DNA from: Sanderia malayensis
Taxonomy: Eukaryota; Cnidaria; Scyphozoa; Semaeostomeae; Pelagiidae
DNA: 64,000 nucleotides
Assembly: GCA_013076295.1 (NCBI GenBank)
Contig: RQOL01000863.1
Location: forward strand, 1,182,180-1,246,179
Direction: 5' to 3'
The position numbers and the translations under genes are program-made. A model generated the notes under the pieces. It searched no databases. It worked only from the letters and a program-made list of their open reading frames with translations, and had not been told where the DNA came from. Of this stretch, positions 37,104 to 49,599 are shown piece by piece (positions within the stretch are counted from its first letter, which is position 1; the number at the start of each line of letters is the position of its first letter).

Positions 37104-40100
37104 ATGGCCATGATACATAGAGTATTGTCGTCTGTAGCTTTAATTCAAATAGCAATTTGTATTTCACACACAGAGGGACATCTGCACCAGTTCGACGATG
37201 CAGGACACAAGCATTCCCTTGACGATGATCACTCTTTATTTCTGGGACAACAACTCAAGGATGAGTTCGATTCTTTGACCATGGATGAATCAAAGAGAAG
37301 ATTGAGGTAAGAGGATAAAAAGAACAGCGTTTCAAAACTTCAATTATATGAAATATGGCATAGTATTCCTGTGAGTGCAACATTTTGTGATGAATTGGGT
37401 ATTCAAACATGCCTACGGAGAGCTGGTTCGGACATTAAAACAATAAACAACAATTCTACTTTAATAGATCGATTATAATTCAAGTCGAATTCCTCAAGGT
37501 GTGGAAAATCTGTATGCCTTCCGTGACATTGATTAGTCATTTGTATGTTTTGTGTTCAATAATCATTGACAAGAACAAATTTCTCATTACCATGAGTGTT
37601 CAACTTTTGTGTTTTTTTGAGGCTCTATGCCGTGAAATATTTTCCAGATATATCCCCTGGAGTTTTCCCGGCTTGTCTCACCGACCTACAGTAGAGAATA
37701 AGTCAGAGAAAAACATTGTTTTAGATAGGGGGGAGTGCAGGGTTAAATAAAGCCCACAAGAAAAACCGTTTGCTGTTTGACAATCTTTGTTTGTAATTTT
37801 TCAAGTATTCATTTCCTTCTCCTCCTCCACAGGCTACTGATTCCCCACATCGACTTGAACAAAGATGGCTTCGTCTCCTTTGATGAGATGGAAACCTGGA
37901 TAACTCATAAAATGAAGAGATTTGAAATCAAAGAAGATGCTCAAGCACTGTACAGAGAGTCAGACAGAAACTTTGATGAGCAAGTGACGTGGGACGAATT
38001 CTGCATCAGGCAGTATGGATTTCTTGAAACAGGTTGGATAATTTTGCTATATCTTATAGCACCCCCACCCTACATTTACTCAAACCCACTATGTTTAAGT
38101 AATAGACTCGATGCAAAATCCGCGGGTCCAATATGCCGTATTTCCTCTATTTTCACCCTCCTTTAACCGCCCCCCTCCAATAAGCGCCCACCCTAAAATC
38201 AAAAAGTGTGAAATAAGCGCCCCCTCTTTTAATCGCCCCTCTCTTATAAGCATCCCCCCAATTTTGCAAAATATTTAATAAACGCCCGGGCGCTTTATAG
38301 AGGAAATACGGTATCCAAGTATTATCTGCATTGAAATTCAGCTGTAAACTCAAGTAGCTAAGTCTAGTTAGTAGCTACACAGTGTTCATTCGTTGCCTTG
38401 ACTGCCGGCTACCTCGAACATTCACTTTCTGAAACGATATATTCTGTTTTGCCTCGTCTCGGTGCAGATATTTAGCGACATTACAATAACAAAGTATCTT
38501 GTCCCTCATAACTTTACCTCTGTTCTTGCACATTTTATAGATGACAGTGGCATTGCAGAGGCCGGCAAGAAAAACTTCTTCGATCTGATAATCAGAGACA
38601 AGCGCCGTTGGAAGTATGCTGACGTCGACAAAAATAACATGCTGAATCAAACCGAGTTTGAATATTTCAGACATCCATGGGAACATGAGGTGATGATGCG
38701 AGTGGTTGCCATGGTAAGACTTAGCACTAAATGCTGATGTATTCATTTTGTTATATTCAGCTGAAGACATATTTTGAAAACAAGAGCTCGCATCAAAATA
38801 TAATGATTTGAATCCAAGCGTGTATGCAGGGGTATACGAGCGCTAGCAATATTTTTTTGGTTACTACGAACATGAATTATAGTTTAAATATGTTGCGGCC
38901 TGAAACAGGCCATAGCTGCTTCTTTCTACCAATGAGCCACGAAAATGTGATACCTAATATGCTGAGAATTGTATATGATAATAATTCCTTTGCAGGAAGA
39001 GTTGGAGGAGGCAGATATAGATAAAGATGGCTACCTATCAATGAAGGAATACACTGGTAATAGACGACCCCACGTACTGGTTTCATACCACAATGACCAA
39101 TTTGATTGTTACAAACATTTAGCTCTCTTTTCCACTGTTTATTTGATGTCTTCAGGCACTTGTAAGGCACTTCAGGCCTTTGTAATAGTCACGTCTTTTG
39201 TGCTTGATGTCCATAACCATGTTTTGTTTTTGGGACTGGAGTTTCATTTGTTTATGAAGCTTTGCGTTGCTTGTATTTTAACAGACTCTATACATCTACC
39301 GGAGATGAGGCTTCACGATGAGAAAGAGTTTCGCGAGAAACACGACAAGAATCACGATGGAAAACTCGACCTTGTAAGTGAAACAAGTCGCAAATTTGAC
39401 CAGCTAAAACTCAAACTATCAATTATGTAGCTATGTACTAAAGAAAGATATCTATCAATCTTTGTGGATTCAGCAATCCAGTTTGTTTGACAGGACGAAG
39501 TGGAAGACTGGAAAAGGCCAGAAGACTTCAATCGTGCCTCCTTGGAGACGAAACATTTAATAGACATTGCAGATGATAACAAGGTACCTATTTAGTAAGA
39601 AGACAGTGGTGGTTTCTAGGGGGGCGCAGGGGAAGGGAACCCCCTTGTTAACATTTTTGCTGAATTTGGGGGGGGGGGGCAGCCCCTCAAACAATCTCTG
39701 TATTTGTGCTCTGCAAAATTTCTCGCTATCCAGAAGTTAAAGTGTAAGAAGACCACTGTAACCACTGTAAGAAGATCCTATTTAGCATTACCTTACCCAA
39801 AGCGTTAAATATCTTAAAGCTTGCATGGCTAATGCAGATCTTTTTGTCATTTTTATGTTAAACTACATATTTATTGTCTTGTATTTAGGCTTTCTTCTGT
39901 TATACTGACATTATTCATTTAGAATTTGAATGGCAATATTTTTGCATTGGGCACGGAATGGCCAACTGGGGTTTCTTTATTACCAATTCAATTCAATTCA
40001 AATCAATTCAATTCAATTTTATTTTTCTCTTCACAGGATGGAAAACTTTCAAGTGACGAAATCATTTCTAATCACATGGTTTTCGTTGGAAGCGTCGCAA

Positions 40101-40135
40101 CACAACATGGTCAAGTCCTTCATGATGAATTTTGA
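37104..40135 (+). CDS. Calumenin/reticulocalbin-type (CREC) EF-hand protein of the secretory pathway
   Basis: CREC proteins are low-affinity calcium binders of the ER and secretory pathway. Seven exons (37104-37306, 37833-38032, 38541-38713, 38996-39056, 39285-39373, 39494-39583, 40037-40135) encode 304 residues; human calumenin has 315. There is an N-terminal signal peptide (hydrophobic core SVALIQIAICI), then six EF-hand loops starting near residues 75, 112, 162, 199, 233 and 269, each with the D-x-D/N-x-D/N pattern and a final Glu. The protein ends HDEF, the ER-retrieval-like tail of calumenin; reticulocalbins usually end HDEL. All junctions are GT-AG and phase-consistent, and exon borders cut through loops 5 and 6. 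A MITE sits in intron 2. The HDEF end favours calumenin over reticulocalbin, but in this lineage one gene may represent both. Confidence 0.93.
38136..38313. mobile_element. MITE, CCGTATTTCCTC / AATAAGCGCCC family, in calumenin intron 2
   Basis: CCGTATTTCCTCTATTTTCA at the left and AGAGGAAATACGG at the right are inverted ends. The interior is CCCCTCCAATAAGCGCCC-like on one arm and AACGCCCGGGCGCTTTAT near the other. It is related to the elements at 40370 and 48779. Confidence 0.7.
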
Positions 40136-40175
40136 AGCTCTGAACAATACTTCATATTTAAATATTAAAATTTCA

Positions 40176-40181
40176 AATAAA
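40176..40181 (+). terminator. Polyadenylation signal AATAAA of the calumenin-like gene
   Basis: AATAAA lies 41 bases after the TGA stop, in AT-rich sequence. This gives a very short 3' UTR if used. Confidence 0.5.
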
Positions 40182-40369
40182 TTGTTCAAGCTTTACCCAA
40201 ATATTGTTGAAGCTTAATTTTACATATGTAGTTTCACGGACCCTTCAATGCTTCTAAAATTGCTAAACATGCGCGCTTGGTCACCTTGGCAGGGAAAATA
40301 CACTTTATTGTCGAAAAGGTATATGCTAGACCTTAAGCTGACTCCAGTATATGTCTTATAAGATTGAAA

Positions 40370-40864
40370 TACCGTAAATCCTCGAATTGGCCCCCCTCGA
40401 ATAAGCCCCCACCCTAGGATTACAAGTTGTTAATAAGCCCCTCTTGAATGACACCCACCACCCCTAGAATGTTGATATCTGCTAAGGTTTCCAATGGCGT
40501 TTTATCGAGTTATATCACAAAAATTCATGCCTTTGGACATATAAATTTAATGCTCATAAAACAATTATAGATTATCATATACGAGGTCTTTTAACAATGT
40601 TTTCGTTGTCTACAGCGAGTTCGAGAAGATTTTGTTTTTCTGGCAGTTTTTTCACCAATATCTGAGCATTCTTCTGATTATCTGTGTATGCAAAATACTT
40701 CGCTGGAACAACTAAACCAATTTCCCGTTTTCTTTTCCCAGTAACAAAATCAATTCTTGTGCCACATTTCAGATAGCTTTATAAGCCCCCCTTTGAATAA
40801 GCCCCCCTCTGAAAATGTCAACAATAAATAAGCCCCCAGGGGGCTAATTCGAGGATTTACGGTA
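40370..40864. mobile_element. MITE, TACCGTAAATCCTCGAATT family, intact copy (about 495 bp)
   Basis: The left end TACCGTAAATCCTCGAATTG is mirrored by CTAATTCGAGGATTTACGGTA at the right. The next bases inside each arm are runs of CCCCC or GGGGG with AATAAGCCCCC motifs. TA sits at both outer edges, as expected for a TA target site. There is no transposase. It lies between the calumenin-like gene and the kinesin. Confidence 0.8.
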
Positions 40865-41368
40865 GATCAAAGCTGCTCTGCTTGCTCTATTATGTTTTTA
40901 ATTTCTCACGGATTCTGCTAGACTGTTTATAAACAAAATTCAAAAAATCTCAACTGTTAACTTGAATTTCTTTTCTAAGAACTAAAGTCTTTGTCTGCCC
41001 AATTTGAACGATAATTCTCCAATTCTCCACGATTTCTTTGGACCATTGAAATTGTTCACAACAACTCACAAAGCAGAAAAAGGCGGAGGTCTGAGGCGAG
41101 TCGATTTCGAAGTTTCCGAAAGATAAATTTTGCAAACCGCCAGATTTCAAAATTAATGGAACCTCACTCAAGTTTGTTGCAACATTTTTTGACGGAAATT
41201 ACATATTATTATATTTATTATGACAAGAGTGTTAAGGACATTACTTGGAAATCGTAATAAATTTTTTTCAAATACTTTGATATTGGGTTGATGCTTCGTT
41301 GAATCATTTGAATCTGTTTTTATTGCTGGATTATTATCACTTTTGAAGTGGCCTGAACACACAACAAC

Positions 41369-44300
41369 ATGGGGAAGGAAGCTGGAAAGCGAGATTCCGA
41401 TCGTTGCAGTAATGTTAAGGTCGTCGTGCGCGTACGACCTACAAACGCACAAGAAAAACAAGGTGGATACACTAGTGTTGTTAGAGTTATTGATGAACAT
41501 ATGCTTGTTTTCGATCCGAAATGCGATTCGGAAGCAGTCAGATTTGGGAGGGCCCCATCAAGAAAGAACACGCGATCCAGCAGAGGCAATATCTTGGATC
41601 GTCGCGTCAAGGATTTGAGGTTCGTTTTCGACAGAGTGTTCGACGAAAATGCTGTAAACATGGAAGTTTTTGATTGCACAACCAAGTCTGTCATTTCAAG
41701 TTTGCTTGAAGGGTTTAATTGCTCTGTTTTTGCATACGGGGCCACCTCAGCAGGCAAAACACACACAATGCTGGGAAGTCCTCAACATCCAGGAGTGATT
41801 TTTCTGACTATGAAGGAACTTTACGAGAAAATCGATGAGAGGAGAGATGAGTTTTCTTGTGACGTTTCAGTATCATACTTGGAGGTACGTATGAACGGAT
41901 TAAATAGAAAATGTTATGCTCAATCTGCAGCTTGAACTCATAATTAAGATCCGTTTATGATAATTTAGAACCTGTGGGATGGATAATAAGTTTTGTAATA
42001 TTTTTACTTTAGATCTACAATGAAACTGCCAGAGACTTGCTTGTGCCAACAACTGTTGCCTTAGCTGTACGTGAAGATCCACAGAAAGGTGTCTGCGTTA
42101 CAGGATTATCTTTACACAAGGTGTGTTTCTTCAACTTTTGCTCCATCTTCACTTGACTTATTCATGAAGAAAATATTTGTCTGTTCGTGTTACATGTGGT
42201 GCAGTGACCTTACTAATGTATTTGTATTTGATTTTTCTTTAGCCACAAAATGCAGAGGAAATCTTGGGTATGCTCGAATTTGGCAACCGGAACAGGACAC
42301 AACATCCGACAGATGCCAATAAGGAATCATCCAGGTCACATGCTGTTTTTCAGGTAAGGCTGCATGAAAATTATCCAGACTGGCAAAGTTCACTCCACGA
42401 TGCAGTCGGCAATACTTAAATTACTTTTAAGGACATACAATTTCAATTCTAAATCTTGTTATACTCAAGTCGCTATCATTAAAAATATGACATATAAAAA
42501 GTCATCACTAGGAACCAACTTATAAGTAACTTCATACTGTGTTTTTGTTGCAACACAATAAATGAAACAATAGTTTATTGTATGAAGACAACAGGCCACA
42601 TTTTATGTGTTTGGCAGCTGAACAATTTACAAATAGTAATGCTTCCTTGCTTTAAGGTCAAACTATCCTCTGTTAATTCTTGAAATTTGAGTTTCTAATC
42701 TCTTTTTGTTTTACTAGGTGTTTGTAAGGCAGCAACCAAAGAGTTCAGGACTCAGCACTGATGTCAAAATTGCCAAAATGTCCCTAATCGACTTGGCTGG
42801 ATCAGAAAGAGCAACTGTGACAACGAATAGAGGTGCCAGATTTCGTGAAGGGGCAAATATCAACAGATCACTGCTTGCTCTTGGTAACTGTATCAATGCG
42901 TTGGCTGAGAACAAAACAATCAAAGTATGACCATTGAGATGATATTATTATTTGTAGAGCATACACAATTTGTGTTCTTTAAGTTTTTGACAGGAATAAG
43001 TATTAAAATTGCAGTACTGAAATAATGAAATTGCTAGTTGTGCAGTGAAAAAGTTGTTACACGTTTTTTATTCTATAAGAAACCTAGCTGAAGCCCTACT
43101 AGTAAAAGTTTCTTAAATTTTCTTTTGTTTTCTATTGTTAAGGAAAACAATAGATCAAAGGAATCCATTGTAATTCATCCCAAATTCTGGTAGTAGGTTT
43201 CTTATAAAATGGTTTCAAGTAAGGTTGTGCATACAAGAAGCATACACAAAACAATCTAAAACCAAGGGAGAAAAATGTTGCTTAAAATAATGAGTGGCTC
43301 ACGTTGCATAGTGGTTTATCTATTGAGGTTGCCCTGCACAATATATATATGTTTGTTTTACTCCAGGGTAAAAAGGAAATTCACATACCATACAGGGACA
43401 GCAAACTGACTCGATTGTTGAAAGATTCACTGGGAGGCAACTGCAAGACAATCATGATTGCTGCACTGAGGTAGATAGCTGTTCACATCTTTAGCTCAAT
43501 TTTTAAGCATTATTACTACATATGATATATCTTTCAAGTGATGAACAAGCCCCAACTTGTTATTGTCTCTATTAAAACGTTCTGATTTCTTATTGTTTAT
43601 GTTATTGTTTCTATCTTGTTGTCATCTTTATTAAAACGCTCTATCTGCTATTGTTTATATTCTTCGCAGTCCCTCGAGTATGACATACGAAGACACGTAC
43701 AACACTCTGAAATACGCGAACAGGGCGAAGGAGATCAAGTCAACACTGAAAAGCAACGTGATCAGTGTCGATTTTCACGTGTCCAAGTATGCCAAGATTG
43801 TCGAAGAGCTGAAGCAACAGGTAAATACTTCACCATTGAATCATCGTGTGTTATACATTAATACACAACAAAATTCATAGATATTCGCCTATGTACCTAA
43901 ATTCACCACAGATGAGGATCTTCTCGGCATATTGAAATTAACGCCAAGCTCCTTGAATTGCTTCCTTGCACAATAAGATTTGGTTTAACAAAGCGCGGTA
44001 GAGCCTCTATTACAATGAATTCCTTACCAGAAAAGGCACAAAGTATCAGGCCACTTGAAGTATTCAACGTGTTTAACTCCTGTTTAACTAACGATCGGTG
44101 CTCGCTGTAATGAGCGCCCCATATAGCGAACCTCGACAAAAGGCTCAATAGAGAAAGCAAAGAGGCGCAGTATAGAGGCGCAGTCAGTATAGAGGCGCAG
44201 TCAGTATAGAGGCGCAGTCAGTATAGAGGCGCAGTTCAAAACTATGTTTCGACATGTGGGCTCATAAGAAAGGGGACTAATAGAGCTTTTACTGTATTTT

Positions 44301-47300
44301 GAAGGTGGTATTTGATGTTGTAAGTAAATAATAACGGAATATTTAATGTTTGTGTTACAGCTTGAAGAGATGAAGACCAAGATGAGAAGGTACGAGAGCG
44401 GAGAATCCACACCAATGAAACAGCAACGACTGCGATGCACTCAAAAAGATCAGCTGATTGTGTAAGTAGCAATGTATTGTCTGTATTGGCTCCAGTTAAA
44501 ATATACCCCCTGTCATGCATAATGCTTGTCAGTAATGTCCAATGCTAGTTGTGCTCTTGAACGGGGGTTGTGTAACGTGTGACTAGGTCATGCGTACAAG
44601 ATTTCCCGTGAAGCTACACAATGGAATCATGTTGGTCCCTCCACTCAAGCCCAATCTCAATTTACAAGCCCAATCTCGATATGCAAGCCCAATCTCAATG
44701 GAAAATGTACCATCGGGTTAACCAACCCATGGTATACCATAACTGCGAGGCATACACTTGTACATTGGGATCAGTTCCAAAGTTCCAATGTATAGGTGTA
44801 TGCCTATACATTGGAGCTTTTAAAATCGACTGGATTCTATAGCTTATGTTCTAAGAGTTAGATGAAGGTCATTGATTGAAGATGTTTTCTTTCAGCATAC
44901 AAGACGAGCTGTGTGGCATTTACAAAAGCCGATGCCTCGTTCGCAAACAGATTATCGATTGCGAGGCAGCTGAAAAGGAATTGAAGATAAAACTGTTCAG
45001 AAGGGTAAGCGTGCTTGACGTTTTTCTCGCACAGAGTTCACTGCTCATCATTAATGTCTGCTCATGAATGAGACTTCAATGGTTGATTATCATCCTACTC
45101 TACTATAATTAATCGAGACGTGGCGTGTTTATGTTAGTTGCTGCGGCTAATTTTCGTAATATTTGTCAAGTGTTTGATCAATTCTTCGTTTAGGAGAGGA
45201 ATGTCCAAAGAATTCAGCTGGTGCTAAGCAACAACAGTACTTCTGCTGAAGAGGTAATTATTTATTCCATTGTTTATTTGTTTGCTTTGTTTGTTGTTCA
45301 CTCAGTGTTGACAGTCAGTTCTCTTTGAACGTGCCCCTCCATGAAGCGGACACCTCAAATTGAACAGTGCTTTTCAACTCTTGCTAATTGTATTTCTATG
45401 CGAAATTGTTCTGTAAATCACAACACTTTGCCAAAGGGGGATATGAGACTTAGTTCTCCAAACCGTGATCTGATACAGCAAACACCCGCATATAAGAACC
45501 AGTGAATTAAAAGCCTTCCATGCTGAAATCCTTGCTCAAAACAATAGAAGAGACAATAGGCTATTGTATTTGAACAATAGGCTGGATGCAGAATTCACCG
45601 GTTCTTATACGCGGGTGTTTACTGTATAAAGAAAATTGACTTTATTTATTCATTTCTCCGTTTATTTATTTTTGTTACCATTTGGTTCATTTAAGCTTTT
45701 GATTTATCTTTATATTCCTGTATTTTCTTTATTTTCTTTACATCTAGACCTACTTCTGCTCTCTTTTCAAACTCGTTAATTTATCTTGCAGTCTGTGCGC
45801 AAGCTGGACCGATTCAGATCAGCGACAGAACTCAAGAAGAAACAACTACTCGAGAGAACACAGTCATTGGTGAAGCAGTTGGCAGCCAATGACGAGAAAA
45901 TAGCAGTGACGAAATCACGTGCAGATGAATGGCTTAGTGGCGTTGTGGACGATTCATTGAAGCATTCATTGGTCGTGTTCCAGGAGGCACGGATATTGGA
46001 AGTCGAGAAAGTGTCAGCCAGAGCTCAGACCAGACACCTGAAACGGTACATGTTGATGCAGGAAAAGGACTCGCAATGCACAGAAAGGTTTGTAGGAAGA
46101 TGTTTGTTTTCGTTTCATATCTGAATAGTGTATGTGACCCGTGTTTAACTTGGTGTAATGATTTTGTTGCTGTTACGATTGATTGCCACAGTGATGGTGA
46201 TGATTAGACGGTGGGACTTTGATAAAGTGACCATTTCGGCATGACAAACCAAACCGACTCTTTATATTTCGATCTCATGTAACTCTCACTCCTTCGACCA
46301 GAATTCTCGGTTCTTTCAAAGTTTCTCAAGGTTTGTTCAGAACCCAATCACTAAATCCCTGTTTGCACTACACCAACTAACCTGGGCTCGCCCTGGGTTA
46401 GGGTTTACCCAGGTTAGGTTTTTACTGGTGTAAACGCAACTTAACTGGGTTTGCTATACGGGTTAGTTGGCGTAGCGTAAACCGGGCTTTAAACCGCTAA
46501 TACCAGTGAACCTCGATCATAAGAGTTTTTTGTTATTCGTTCTTTACCGTGATCCGCGTGTTACTCAAATTACACTGTTATTATAATTTATAACAATAGT
46601 CTCTGAATTTACCAGGTTGGTTTCCACCTTGCTCATTCTCGTTTGCAAACAGCAAACGGCCCTCCAATCAAAAGGCGCCATGACCACAGGGCTGCAAGAT
46701 GATTTCACGGCATTGTTAGCCGACCTGGAAGGCAGCAAGCGAATCACGTGGGCCGACGAGTCGACGCAGGAAAACATCAATATGATGTCACTGATGAATT
46801 TCTCTTCCTGCACGCCGATTCGCACGCCTGCTCGAAAACGATGCGTGTTGCAACAACAGCAACAGAATGACGATGCATGGGGTGCAGTCGCTGACGGCGT
46901 CAATGCCGCCTCGGTTGTTAATCTCGACTCGATTGCTGCAATGAATTCAATACTAAACAGTCAGCCAATGTTGAGAGACATCGGCTCTTCGGCTAGTGTT
47001 GGCGGTGAAGATGATGCACCAATCATTCCCGCTATTACCACTGCAAGCGTTGTCAAAGAGCCATTGCAGACCATAACTGAGATCTGCGATCAAAACACCC
47101 AGCCAGCATCAATATCAACAAGTAATAGAAATGGTGGCGGATTCTCGTGCGGTGATTCTCAGACTCGCATTCAAGACGAGGGCTGTTCAGTTTTCAATAG
47201 CTCCACTGCTAATTTTGACCACTGCGAAGGAGCAGGAGTTGAGACACATCATGTGCTGTCCAGGCGCAGAGCTTTGCAGCTTGAGCCTGACTGTCCGATA

Positions 47301-49387
47301 AAAAGCAAGATTATTCGCCTTGAAGAAGATGATAGTATTGTCTTGCCCGACGTCCCGACAGACGACGATTTGGATCATACAGCTCTACCTGAACAGCATG
47401 TTGATGTCAGCGCAACACGTAAGTTCGATCCGACAAGTCATGAAGTTGTTTCGGAGTTGGCTACCAAGTCGCATCCGACATCGGATGCGAAGGATCGTCG
47501 GGTAACGATGGTGTTAAACAAGAGCTGCGAAGAAGTCGCGTCTTTGCCGGTGGTTGTCGGATCGGATAATACATGCAGCAGTGTGTCTGCCCTTAAAGAG
47601 TCGGATGGTTGTGAGCCATGTTTGGATGGGAAGGATGATGTTGTGGGTGCCCAAATGAAGCCTGCCTCGAAGGTAGATGTCAGTGTGGTGAAAATTGGCG
47701 AATTGCAGGGAGATGAAGCCAAGCTTGATGACTTGGTGGCTGAGACTACTGCGGCTGATGGCGAAGAGAACGGTGAAAGATTGGAGATGATGAATGTCAC
47801 CTTTGACGTGATGAATGACAAACATGAAGTTGGTCCAAGTTCCGGCGTCGGCAATAGAGACAGCTACCACCACGATCGTCTTGTTGTGGAGTCGAAGTTG
47901 CAAATTGGAGGCGGTGGCAGCAAGAAACCGAACCTGGATCTGTCTGGAGTCGAACCGTTTGCTGATAGTCCGATGCGGCATCCGTTGGCCGTTCTCTGCG
48001 GAAACCGGTTGAACGGGAATGCGGAGTCACCGTCGCGGCATTTGCGCAGTTTGCCGTCGATGCGCGAGAACTCGACGCTGAAAATCAAGCATCAAAGAGT
48101 CCAGAACGAGAAGAATGGTGATGAAAATGAAAATAACAACATCATTGAAAGCTACAACAACATCAACATTGAAAATAACATCAACACTAACATGAACAAC
48201 AACATTACCACTATTGTAAATGAGAACAGCATTAACAACAACAGCAAGTTTGACGCTTCTACTAAAGATCATCACAGTCAAGCGAACCATCACAGTCAAG
48301 CGAACCTAACCAAATCTCCACACGCCTCTTCAAAGTCGGCGACGAAGTCCAGGTACGCTTCAGTGTCATCGAGATTGTACGACGAGAACCCGAGGTACGC
48401 GTCGACGACATTTGCCAACCGAATGAAGGCGACGAGAAACGAGAAGCGACGGAAGCACTCGTCGTCGTTGAACAACCCGATTCGGCTGCGGGAGACGAGG
48501 CGACGATCACGCACGATGAACAGTGGTATTGCGCCGTATAACATTGCGTCTTCGTCGATGAAACGACACGCCAATGTGCTGGGCGTTCGTAAAGCCGCGG
48601 CGGAACATCTTGCTGGCATCAAGGTTGTGAAGAGTGGGAGGAACTTCAACGCTACTTCAGCTAGGTAAGTCGTGTATCCAGCTATACAGTTGAATAGCGA
48701 TAGCGTAAATATTAGCTGGGTTTTTGTTCAATGTTAAGCTTAATAAAAGCTGTGGTATGCAATCAATCAATACTAGGTTACCATATTTCCTCGATTAAAC
48801 GCCCCCTCGATTAAAAGCCCCCCTCGAATAAACGCCCCCTTATGCTACCAACGTTTGCAATAAACGCCCTCCTCGATTAAACGCCCCCTCTTTGTGCAAA
48901 ACCATGGCGACTTTCATTTCCTACGTTGTTGCTCGACAAAGGCAAGGCACAGCTAAACCATTTTCTCTTTTTCTGGACCCAATGACAGAGCCTGTGATCT
49001 TGTACTTTCTAATAAACGCCCCCTCGAATAATGGCCCCCTCGATTACGTTTAATCGAGGAAATACGGTATTGGTTCAAACTTGCTGCTATTTGCAATACA
49101 CACAACTTGGGCTAGATATTCTTGCGAATGATTATCAGGATGGGGGCTTATTCTGAGTTACGGTTTTATGTGAAGATAATGAACAGTCTACCACGTGAAA
49201 TTTCAACTTTCCTGTGGTCATATATTGGAATTCGAATATAACACGAATAGCCTCGTTTTTAGGAACTCTAGTTAACACGAAACCGAGGCCATTCTGGTGA
49301 CACACAATCGAATATCTCGAGAACTAATCATCCGTTTATTTTCCTCTTAGCTCCGTGCTCAACCACATGTCCTCGTCTGCAATATAG
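41369..49387 (+). CDS. KIF18A: Kinesin-8 motor protein, KIF18A-like
   Basis: Kinesin-8 motors walk to microtubule plus ends and limit spindle microtubule length in mitosis. Exons: 41369-41884, 42013-42120, 42243-42353, 42718-42924, 43367-43470, 43670-43820, 44361-44461, 44896-45004, 45194-45253, 45792-46087, 46616-48664 and 49351-49387, about 1282 residues. An in-frame TGA precedes the ATG. The motor (about 15-378) has P-loop GATSAGKT (124-131), switch I NKESSRSH (234-241) and switch II DLAGSE (270-275), and its [16 protein letters not shown] neck is of KIF18 type. A coiled coil follows (about 380-590). The tail includes RITWADES, which matches the VVWADQT segment of human KIF18A, and a basic Arg/Lys-rich end. 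The tail is longer than in human (898 aa) and has an Asn-rich stretch. If the final intron is not removed, the protein ends at TAA 48668, about 12 residues shorter. KIF18B is an alternative name; one gene may stand for both. Confidence 0.95.
43058..43214. mobile_element. MITE, TATAAGAAACC family, short copy in kinesin intron 4
   Basis: TTTTTATTCTATAAGAAACC near the left and GGTTTCTTATAAAATGG at the right are inverted ends. An internal AAGTTTCTTAAATTTT is shared with the copies at 19052 and 57719. Confidence 0.6.
44157..44236. repeat. 17-bp tandem repeat in kinesin intron 6
   Basis: The unit TATAGAGGCGCAGTCAG is repeated about four times. Nearby sequence (AGCGCCCCATATAGCGAACC) suggests a decayed inverted-repeat element, but its ends could not be fixed. 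Confidence 0.75.
45474..45626. mobile_element. MITE with CAGYAAACACCCGC ends in kinesin intron 9
   Basis: TACAGCAAACACCCGCATAT at the left is mirrored by ATACGCGGGTGTTTACTGTA at the right. The element of about 149 bp is flanked by TA. The interior contains ACAATAGGCTATTGTATTTG, itself nearly palindromic, also found at 24244-24310 and 60680-60790. Confidence 0.8.
46356..46487. mobile_element. MITE-like element with ACACCAACTAACC arms in kinesin intron 10
   Basis: CCCTGTTTGCACTACACCAA then CTAACCTGGG at the left, and GGGTTAGTTGGCGTAGCG then TAAACCGGG at the right, form imperfect inverted repeats. The interior is rich in CCTGGGTTAGG. The element is about 130 bp, without coding capacity. Confidence 0.6.
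48779..49069. mobile_element. MITE, TACCRTATTTCCTCGATTAA family, in the last kinesin intron or 3' UTR
   Basis: TACCATATTTCCTCGATTAA at the left and TTAATCGAGGAAATACGGTA at the right are inverted with one mismatch. The interior has repeated AAACGCCCCCTCGA motifs. It sits 115 bases past the alternative TAA stop of the kinesin. Confidence 0.8.
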
Positions 49388-49436
49388 CGACTATTTCCTG
49401 CGGAAAAATACCCAAATTAAGGACAGGAATTTGCAA

Positions 49437-49442
49437 AATAAA
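49437..49442 (+). terminator. Possible polyadenylation signal of the kinesin gene
   Basis: AATAAA lies 50 bases after the TAG of the last exon. A second AATAAA is at 49540-49545. Their placement just after exon 12 supports that exon being real. Confidence 0.4.
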
Positions 49443-49599
49443 ACGCCCATGCTATATTCAACAATTAACTCGAACAATGGCCAGGCAGGATGCCCGAATG
49501 GAGAATCAGAACATTGCTGTAGAAAGCAGTGACATTGACAATAAATTCGGTTTGCTATGCTAGTAACGAGTGTATACTAATATTGCGATTGATAATTAT

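Noticed and set aside
47438..48649. Several antisense open frames over the kinesin tail
   Set aside because: They mirror the real exon 11 and have no features of their own.
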